Assembly: GCA_004359425.1 (NCBI GenBank)
Contig: PTEU01000002.1
Span: forward strand, 560,736-624,735
DNA from: Ideonella sp. MAG2
Lineage (GTDB): Bacteria; Pseudomonadota; Gammaproteobacteria; Burkholderiales; Burkholderiaceae_C
Reading direction: 5' to 3'
Length of the DNA stretch: 64,000 nt
In this document: piece by piece, positions 1 to 6,617 of the stretch
Numbering within the stretch: the stretch's first letter is position 1
Layout: every line of letters begins with the position of its first letter
Position numbers and translations under genes: made by a program
Notes under the pieces: generated by a model
What the model saw: only the letters and a program-made list of their open reading frames with translations
Told to the model about the DNA's origin: nothing
The model's database searches: none

Positions 1-462
<462 letters not shown>

Positions 463-505
463 TGACCTCGGCCCTCGGCCAACGAGGGCTTGAAACCGCA
501 CGCAA

Positions 506-536
506 GGGCGGCCCCCGCAAGAGGGCCGCCCTTTTT
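506..536 (+). terminator. Rho-independent terminator of gap
   Basis: A perfect 9-bp GC stem (GGGCGGCCC at 506-514 with GGGCCGCCC at 523-531) encloses an 8-nt loop and is followed by five T. It lies 44 bp after the gap stop codon and before the S8 protease gene, as expected for an intrinsic terminator. Confidence 0.9.
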
Positions 537-652
537 CTTCGATTAAGAAAAGTTGCGCGATGCAGAATTTTGCAATGTGTCACGAAGCACGGTGACGAGA
601 CGCTTGGGCGCGCCATAGACTCCACCCTGCTTTACTTCTTTACGAGACCACG

Positions 653-2659
653 ATGACCGCATCAGCCAGCTCCCACGCCGCTCGGGCGCAACGCCGTTTT
701 TTGCTGGCCTTGGCGGCCATGACGGCCCTTGGCTTAGGCCTACTGGCTGGCCCCGGTAGGGCGGCCGAGCCTGGCCCTCTGCCGCCGCCCAAGCTGGCGG
801 CGGAAACCGTGGGCCGCGTCATCGTCAAATATCGAGAGGGGGCGGCTGCGCTGCGGGCCAGCACTTATTCGGTCAAGCAAGGGCCGCAGCAGGCCCAAGC
901 GCTTGGGCTGCGCTTGGGTCTGAAGCTCCAAGATGGACGAGCTTTGAGCGAGCGCTCCCAGGTCTTGATGGCCGCTGGGCTGAGCAGCAGTGCCTTGGTC
1001 CAGGCACTCTCCAAGCACCCCGATGTGGAATGGGCGGTGGAAGACCGCCGCCGCTTTGTGCGCGCTGTGCCCAATGACCCGCTGTTCCCCGACAACCTGA
1101 CCACCACCACGCCCGTGGTGGGCCAATGGTATTTGAGAACACCGACGACCAACCTGGTCTCAGCCATCAATGCCCAAGCGGCTTGGGACCGCACCAAGGG
1201 CAAGAGCAGTGGGGTGGTGGCGGTGCTGGATACCGGCATTCGAGCCGATCACCCAGACCTGGCCGGCAAGACCTTGCCGGGCTATGACTTTGTGGGTTTC
1301 AGCGCTCCGTCGGATGGCTACAGCACAGCCGACGCCATCGCCTTCGCCAATGACGGCAATTTGGCAGACGCTGACCCCTCCGACCCTGGGGATTGGATTT
1401 CGGCCGCAGACGCCGCCTCCGCTCGTTTCTCAGGTTGTCAGGTGTCCGACAGCTCTTGGCACGGCACGCGGGTGGCGGGCTTGATCGCCGCTTCCACCGA
1501 CAACGGCATCGGCATGGCGGGTGCAGGCTGGAATGCCAAGGTGCTGCCGGTGCGGGTTTTGGGCAAGTGCGGTGGCTATGACTCCGAGATCATTGCGGGC
1601 ATGAAGTGGGCGGCCGGCCTCTCTGTACCCGGCATCCCTAGCAACAGCAACCCTGCCAAGGTGCTGAACATGAGCCTGGGCAGTTCGGGGGCCTGTGGCG
1701 CGGCATACACCGAAGCAGTCAACCAGCTCACTGCGGCCAACGTCACCGTGGTCGTGGCGGCGGGCAATGAGGGCTTGGCGGTCGGCGCACCGGCCAACTG
1801 CGCCGGGGTGGTCGCTGTGGCGGGCGTTCGCCATGCGGGCACCAAGGTGGGCTTTTCCAACCTGGGGCCTGAAGTCACGGTGGCGGCACCGGCGGGCAAC
1901 TGCGTCCAAGAAACCGGCCTTTGCCTGTATTCGCTGATCACCACCACGAACTCGGGGGCCACCAGCCCCGCTTCGTCCACCTATTCGGATGGCATCAATT
2001 CCTCCGTAGGTACCAGCTTTGCAGCGCCCTTGGTCGCTGCCACGGTGTCACTGATGCAAGCCGTGAAGCCAGACGCAACGCCAGCGCAAATCATTGCCGC
2101 GCTGCGCTCCAGCGCTCGTGCCTTCCCCAGCAGCGGGGCCGGGCCGGAAGTATCGGCCTGCCAAGCCCCGTCAGGCTTTCCACAAGAGAGCGAGTGCTAC
2201 TGCACCACCAGCACCTGTGGCGCAGGCCTGTTGGACGCCTCAGCAGCGGTAGCCACCTTTGCCGGGGCCCTGCCCACGGCGGCCTTCAGCGTTTCGCCGT
2301 CCAGCCCCACGGTCGGTGTGAGTGTGTCGCTCAATGGCCAAGCCAGCACCGCCGCCACCGGGCGCACGCTGACGGCTTATCAATGGGCCATCACCTCGGG
2401 CAGCAACCTGGCCAGCTTCAGCGGTGCGACCAATGCCGCAACAGCCACGCTCAGCCCCTCGGCTGCAGGCACGGTGACGGTGCAACTCACGGTAACCGAC
2501 GACCTGGGAACCAGCCATAGCACCAGCCAGAGCCTGACCATTTCGGCCGCCACCAACCCCAACCCGGGCTCCTCGTCATCCGGCGGCGGCGGTGCGCTGA
2601 ATCTCTGGGCCTTGGGCCTGCTGGCGCTGTGCTTGGCGCTGTCTCGGCGCAAAGCCTGA
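653..2659 (+). CDS. Secreted S8 (subtilisin-like) serine protease with PKD-like domain and GlyGly-type C-terminal sorting tail
   Basis: A 668-aa exported endopeptidase. The N-terminus has twin arginines followed by a hydrophobic stretch ending at a GRAA-like signal-peptidase site near residue 38. A propeptide (about 50-140, ending near VPNDPLF) precedes the S8 catalytic domain (about 180-510). The triad is visible: Asp193 (VAVLDTG), His270 (SSWHGTRVAG) and Ser455 (GTSFAAPL). A PKD/REJ-like beta domain spans about 545-635. The C-terminus is a Ser/Gly-rich linker, a hydrophobic helix and a basic end (SRRKA), matching the GlyGly-CTERM plan handled by rhombosortase in other proteobacteria; that processing is inferred. 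The ATG start is the only one giving a complete signal peptide. A paralogue follows immediately, suggesting a tandem duplication. Confidence 0.93.
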   Translation: MTASASSHAARAQRRFLLALAAMTALGLGLLAGPGRAAEPGPLPPPKLAAETVGRVIVKYREGAAALRASTYSVKQGPQQAQALGLRLGLKLQDGRALSERSQVLMAAGLSSSALVQALSKHPDVEWAVEDRRRFVRAVPNDPLFPDNLTTTTPVVGQWYLRTPTTNLVSAINAQAAWDRTKGKSSGVVAVLDTGIRADHPDLAGKTLPGYDFVGFSAPSDGYSTADAIAFANDGNLADADPSDPGDWISAADAASARFSGCQVSDSSWHGTRVAGLIAASTDNGIGMAGAGWNAKVLPVRVLGKCGGYDSEIIAGMKWAAGLSVPGIPSNSNPAKVLNMSLGSSGACGAAYTEAVNQLTAANVTVVVAAGNEGLAVGAPANCAGVVAVAGVRHAGTKVGFSNLGPEVTVAAPAGNCVQETGLCLYSLITTTNSGATSPASSTYSDGINSSVGTSFAAPLVAATVSLMQAVKPDATPAQIIAALRSSARAFPSSGAGPEVSACQAPSGFPQESECYCTTSTCGAGLLDASAAVATFAGALPTAAFSVSPSSPTVGVSVSLNGQASTAATGRTLTAYQWAITSGSNLASFSGATNAATATLSPSAAGTVTVQLTVTDDLGTSHSTSQSLTISAATNPNPGSSSSGGGGALNLWALGLLALCLALSRRKA

Positions 2660-2674
2660 GGCGCATACAGGCCT

Positions 2675-4423
2675 TTGGTTTCAGAGGCCGTGGTCGAATG
2701 CCGCCCAAGCGGCCGAGTGGAAGGCGCGGCTGACACGGCAAGACGCCAGCGCCACAGCCAGCGCTGGCAGGCGCTGGTGCAGGGGGCAGGTTTGCAAGGC
2801 TTGAGTGATTGGCAGATTGAGCCCGTAGGCGCGGCCTCGCAACTCTTGCGACCCCCGGCCACGCTCACTGCCGCCCAAGCGGCCGAGTGGAAGGCGCGGC
2901 TGGCGGCCAGGCCGGAGGTGGCCTGGGTCGAAGAGGACGTGCGCGAACCCTTGCAACAGGCCATCGTGCCCAACGACCCATGGTTTGAAGGGGCCAGTGG
3001 CCAGTGGTGGCTGCAAGCTGTCTCGGGCAGCAACAGCCTGCCCCTGGCAGACCGCCGCCGCGGGGTGCCGGGGGCGCAATCGGCCTGGCGTCAAACCACA
3101 GGGCGCAACCAAGATGTGGTGGCAGTGCTGGACACGGGGGTCACAGCCCACCCCGATCTCTCCAGCCAGCGCCTGCTGCCCGGCTATGACTTTGTCTCTG
3201 ACTGGGACACACGCCTGAGCCGGGGCTTTGCCAACGATGGTGACGGCCGCGATGCCGACCCCAGCGACCCTGGCGACTGGGTCAGCGCAGAAGACCAAGC
3301 CCTGGACCCGGCGCGCTACGGCAGTTGCCCACTGAGCACCAGCAGTTGGCATGGCACCGGTGTGGTGGGCGTGGTGGCCGCCGCCACGCACAACAGCCTG
3401 GGTGTGGCGGGGCTGACCTGGCAGGGGCGCGTGCTGCCCGTGCGCGTGGCGGGCAAGTGCGGAGCATCGGTGCGCGACATCATTGATGGCATGCGCTGGG
3501 CGGCCGGTTTGGCGGTGTGCCAGCGCTGGGCGCAGCCACAAGACCCGGGTTCGGGTTGTGCGGCCTGGTTGCCCCTCAACCCCACGCCCGCACGGGTGGT
3601 CAACATCAGCTTTGGCGGGCCTGCCGCCTGCCATGCCGAGTACCAAGCGGCGGTGGACGAGCTGTGGCAGCGCGGCGTGGTGGTGGTGGCCGCAGCGGGC
3701 AACCAGCATGCAGACCCCGCTCGCCCCGCCAATTGCAACAAGGTGCTGGGCGTGACAGCCCTCAACCGCGACGGCTTCAAGGCCAGCTATGCCAATTTTG
3801 GGCCTGCCGTGCGCCTGGCCACGGTGGGTGGCGACGACACCGGCGGGACATGGGGCCGTTTGTTGGCCGACGGTGGCCTGCTGACCCTGCACAACGAGGG
3901 TACGCAAAGCCCAGCAGCCGGCAGCTACGGCCGTTTGGTGGGCACCAGTTTTGCGGCCCCCATGGCCAGCGGCACTCTGGCCTTGATGCTGGCGGTGCAC
4001 CCGGCCTTGAGCGCCTCGGAGCTGGTGGAGGGACTGCAACTCAGTGCCAGACCGCATGTGGGCTCGCGGCTGATGCGGGCTTGCAGTGCTGCCAACCCAG
4101 GCCGCTGCCTGTGTACCACCCAAACCTGCGGCGCAGGTATTTTGGACACGGAGCAGGCCTTGAGCTACGCCCGGGCACGCGCCCAAGGCCAAGCCTACCA
4201 AGCCCCCCAATGGCCTTGGGTGGAATTGGACACACCAGAGCTGGAGCAGGCCGTGGCCCTGGGGCCAGACCGCGAACCCACCGCAGGTACAGCACCCAAC
4301 CCCAACAGCGCCGCACCCGCTTCTAGCGGTGGGGGCGGTATCGCGGGGCCTGCCTTGCTGCTGCTGGGCTGGGCCTTACTCTTCGCAGGCGCGCCAGCGC
4401 AGCGGCCCCTCCGCAGGGGCTGA
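2675..4423 (+). CDS. S8 serine protease paralogue with disrupted N-terminus
   Basis: A second subtilisin-like protease, paralogous to the upstream gene. From about residue 30 a propeptide-like region runs to VPNDPWF. The catalytic domain keeps all three residues: Asp153 (VAVLDTG), His226 (SSWHGTG) and Ser425 (GTSFAAPM). The tail (SSGGGG, hydrophobic helix, basic end) again resembles GlyGly-CTERM. The 5' end is abnormal: the only upstream in-frame start is a TTG at 2675, there is no signal peptide, and the propeptide opening strand seen in the paralogue (RVIVKYR) is missing. A 34-bp direct repeat lies exactly at this edge. As written the product could not be exported, so it may be a pseudogene or a mis-assembled gene. 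The 3' end overlaps the convergent SPOR gene by 48 bp. Confidence 0.8.
   Translation: MVSEAVVECRPSGRVEGAADTARRQRHSQRWQALVQGAGLQGLSDWQIEPVGAASQLLRPPATLTAAQAAEWKARLAARPEVAWVEEDVREPLQQAIVPNDPWFEGASGQWWLQAVSGSNSLPLADRRRGVPGAQSAWRQTTGRNQDVVAVLDTGVTAHPDLSSQRLLPGYDFVSDWDTRLSRGFANDGDGRDADPSDPGDWVSAEDQALDPARYGSCPLSTSSWHGTGVVGVVAAATHNSLGVAGLTWQGRVLPVRVAGKCGASVRDIIDGMRWAAGLAVCQRWAQPQDPGSGCAAWLPLNPTPARVVNISFGGPAACHAEYQAAVDELWQRGVVVVAAAGNQHADPARPANCNKVLGVTALNRDGFKASYANFGPAVRLATVGGDDTGGTWGRLLADGGLLTLHNEGTQSPAAGSYGRLVGTSFAAPMASGTLALMLAVHPALSASELVEGLQLSARPHVGSRLMRACSAANPGRCLCTTQTCGAGILDTEQALSYARARAQGQAYQAPQWPWVELDTPELEQAVALGPDREPTAGTAPNPNSAAPASSGGGGIAGPALLLLGWALLFAGAPAQRPLRRG
2699..2902 (+). repeat. 34-bp exact direct repeat (2699-2732 and 2869-2902)
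   Basis: The same 34 bases, beginning TGCCGCCCAAGCGGCCGAGT, occur twice 170 bp apart. The second copy encodes the propeptide segment AAQAAEWKARL in frame. The first copy is read in a different frame and sits where the protease loses homology to its family. This points to a local copy inserted at a deletion junction, or to an assembly join. Confidence 0.9.
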
Positions 4424-5086
4424 CGCTCTGAGCTTGCCCAGGGCGGTGGGGCTGAGTTGGTCGGCGCGCAGGCGCACTTCCACCCGGCCTTCGTCAAGGC
4501 TCACCACGCGGGCTGTGCGCACCCCGCGTTGCCTGAGTTGCGCCATTCGGTCTTGTGCAGCCTGGGCCGTGCTGAACTCGCCCAAGATGAGCCCAGGGGC
4601 GAGCTCGCCCGTGGCCTCGGTGGTTTTGAGCTGCAGTCGCTGCAATTCGCCCAGCTTGCGCTGGAGTTGTTCGCGGTTTTCAAAGCGGCCCATGGCAATC
4701 ACCCAGCGGCCCGGGATGTCGCGCCGAATCTCTGCCCAGCCCCCCGGAGCCACCCCGGCCTGCAGCAGAGCCTTGGTGGCTGTGGGCAGTTGGGCAGGGT
4801 TCAGGGGCCCCGCCTCCAGGCAAGCCTGGCCATCAAAAGCCGGTGGGCTTGCAGGGCTGCTGCTGGCCGCACTGCCGGCAGACAAGGCAACCACGGGGCT
4901 GGACGCGGCCTCAGCGCCGGGCAGCGGCACCAAGCGGATGGCATCGGGTTTGATCTGGCGCAGCAAGCGCTCGGGTTCACGGTCTTGAGATTGGGGCAAG
5001 CCCAGGGCCTGGGCAATGGTGGGCTGCTTCCAAGCCCAAAAACCCAGGTTAGCCACCAGCAGCGCAACCACCAACCAACGCAGCAT
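4376..5086 (-). CDS. Membrane-anchored SPOR-domain protein
   Basis: A 236-aa protein with one N-terminal membrane helix (about residues 4-19, LRWLVVALLVANLGFWAW), a Pro/Ala-rich linker, and a C-terminal region with the pattern of a SPOR peptidoglycan-binding repeat (WVIAMGRFENREQLQRK, then a paired GEFSTAQAAQDRMAQLR-type segment). SPOR domains bind denuded glycan strands at division sites; a cell-envelope role in the periplasm is inferred. It starts 11 bp after birA and appears to be the last gene of the SET-birA-SPOR operon. A SPOR gene beside birA is common in Burkholderiales. Its 3' end overlaps the convergent protease gene. Confidence 0.75.
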   Translation of the reverse strand: MLRWLVVALLVANLGFWAWKQPTIAQALGLPQSQDREPERLLRQIKPDAIRLVPLPGAEAASSPVVALSAGSAASSSPASPPAFDGQACLEAGPLNPAQLPTATKALLQAGVAPGGWAEIRRDIPGRWVIAMGRFENREQLQRKLGELQRLQLKTTEATGELAPGLILGEFSTAQAAQDRMAQLRQRGVRTARVVSLDEGRVEVRLRADQLSPTALGKLRASAPAEGPLRWRACEE

Positions 5087-5097
5087 GCCTCTGTCCT

Positions 5098-5928
5098 TCA
5101 GTAAGCCACTTGAACAGGACGCACGCTGACCTCGCCGCTGACGATGCGATGAGGCCCGGCATCGCCACGCAGCAACAGCGCACCATCGACATCTACCCCT
5201 TCGGCCAGCCCCAAGAGGCAGCCGGGGTCGGTGGTGGTGAGGGTGCGGCCACGCAGAATGTCGCGTTTGGCATAGGCCTCCACAAACCCGCCAAAGCCTG
5301 TGTGGTCAAACGCTTGCAGGCCTTGCACCAAGCGGGGCATGAGCTTGGCCAGCGCCCAGGGCGCGGTGGCACCGGGGTGGACCTCGCTGAGCGCCGCCAC
5401 AGACGGCCCCAAGGGCTGAATGTTCAGGCCAATGCCGATCACGGCCACGCGGACCTGGCCCACGGTGAGCGCCTCAATCAGAATGCCGCCCAGCTTGCGG
5501 TGGCTGCCGTCGCGGAGCCACAGGTCATTGGGCCACTTCAGGCCCAGATGCTGGCCCTCAGGGTCCAAGGCCTCGGCCACGCACAAGCCCACCGCCAAGG
5601 ACAGGCCCGACCAATCAGCCCGCTGCAAAGGCAGGCTCAAAGAGAAGGTGAGCGACGCGCCAGCGCTGGACTCCCAAGCGCGCCCCAGGCGGCCCCGGCC
5701 CTGGGTTTGATGTTCGGCCACCAGCAGGCAGGGGTTCAGGTCATCGGCCCGCACCTCGCGGCTGCGCCCACTGCTGGCGACCACGCGCAAACGCTCCACC
5801 AGCTCGCCATTGGTCGAGCCCATGCGCTCCACCACCTCGATGCTCAGGCCAGGTAAGTGGGGCGACAAGACATCCCACAGGGCTTGGGTCCCCCATTTGG
5901 CCAGCCGAGAAGAAGTGGCGCGCACCAT
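5098..5928 (-). CDS. birA: Biotin--[acetyl-CoA-carboxylase] ligase
   Basis: A 276-aa biotin protein ligase that activates biotin to biotinyl-AMP and transfers it to the biotin carboxyl carrier protein. Landmarks are the STNGELVERL substrate motif, the biotin/AMP loop GRGRLGRAW with its preceding AEHQTQ, and LKWPNDLWL. The ATG at 5928 (MVRATSS) is chosen because the upstream extension reads the SET gene's 3' end in another frame and has no family likeness. There is no N-terminal winged helix, so this is a class I enzyme without repressor function. Only two bases separate it from the SET gene stop codon, which implies co-translation. Confidence 0.93.
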   Translation of the reverse strand: MVRATSSRLAKWGTQALWDVLSPHLPGLSIEVVERMGSTNGELVERLRVVASSGRSREVRADDLNPCLLVAEHQTQGRGRLGRAWESSAGASLTFSLSLPLQRADWSGLSLAVGLCVAEALDPEGQHLGLKWPNDLWLRDGSHRKLGGILIEALTVGQVRVAVIGIGLNIQPLGPSVAALSEVHPGATAPWALAKLMPRLVQGLQAFDHTGFGGFVEAYAKRDILRGRTLTTTDPGCLLGLAEGVDVDGALLLRGDAGPHRIVSGEVSVRPVQVAY

Positions 5929-5930
5929 CG

Positions 5931-6476
5931 TCAGGCTTTGTGGGAGCTCGCCCGCCCACGCTTGGGGGCCAGCATGGTGCGGCGGCACTCTGGGGAGCCG
6001 CAGCGGCATTCATAGCGCTTTTTCAAGGCCGGGGTGTAGCGTTCCTGAATGACCAGGCCGTAGTCATAGAACAACTCCTCGCCCGGGCCAATGGACCGCA
6101 GGGCGTGGATGAAGACGCGGCCGTCTTCGGTTTCTTCGGCGTAGCAGTTGGGCTCGCAGGCGTGGTTGATCCAGCGCGAGGCATTGCCGCCATACAGCGC
6201 GTCAATCACCTCCCCACCTTCGATCTGGAAGTAGAAGGTGTGGTCGGGCTGCAGGGGGTCGTGGGGGTGGCGGTCTAGCGCCTCTTGCCAGGAGATGCGC
6301 TGGCCGGTGTATTCGATCAGCAGCTCGCCCGGCTCCAGCGTGGTCAGAGCAAAAACGCCCCGGCCGTGCACGCCGCTGCGGCGCACCTGAATGCGCCGTC
6401 CGCCCCGGGCCCGTTCAGGCTGGGAGGTGTTGGCGACAGGGGCCTTGGGCGGCTTGGCTTGCGTGGGCGATTTCAT
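5931..6476 (-). CDS. SET-domain protein-lysine methyltransferase
   Basis: An approximately 181-aa protein that is almost entirely a SET domain with post-SET cysteines. Visible motifs are SGVHGRGVFA at the domain start, the SAM/pseudoknot motif RWINHACEPNC, the active-site region ELFYDYGL, and the post-SET ECRCGSPECRR. It would transfer methyl from S-adenosylmethionine to protein lysine; bacterial targets are generally unknown, so the substrate is open. The ATG at 6476 is preferred, with in-frame ATGs at 6485, 6494 and 6518 as alternatives. It heads the operon with birA and the SPOR gene, and is divergent from topB. Confidence 0.9.
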   Translation of the reverse strand: MKSPTQAKPPKAPVANTSQPERARGGRRIQVRRSGVHGRGVFALTTLEPGELLIEYTGQRISWQEALDRHPHDPLQPDHTFYFQIEGGEVIDALYGGNASRWINHACEPNCYAEETEDGRVFIHALRSIGPGEELFYDYGLVIQERYTPALKKRYECRCGSPECRRTMLAPKRGRASSHKA

Positions 6477-6496
6477 TAGGTACATTGAAAGCATGG

Positions 6497-6539
6497 GCGC
6501 GCGCGTGTGTGCGTGCACACCTGCGAGCGCGTGCGCGTA
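6497..6539. other. Alternating purine-pyrimidine (Z-DNA-prone) tract in divergent promoter region
   Basis: Positions 6497-6520 are a perfect 24-bp alternating purine/pyrimidine run of GC, GT and CA steps, followed by another GC/GT run at 6527-6539. It occupies the space between the SET gene and topB, where both promoters should lie. Such tracts favour Z-DNA under negative supercoiling. A regulatory effect is inference. Confidence 0.6.
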
Positions 6540-6617
6540 AGCGCGCGAGAGCTGCGATTGTAGGCATGGCGTTTTGTTTGTGCCCCGAAGGTCAACCTGA
6601 AAAGCGATTGAACAAGA

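Noticed and set aside
2681-4210. A 509-codon minus-strand frame opposite the second S8 protease
   Set aside because: No domain, signal peptide or start context; the protease frame on the plus strand has clear catalytic motifs.
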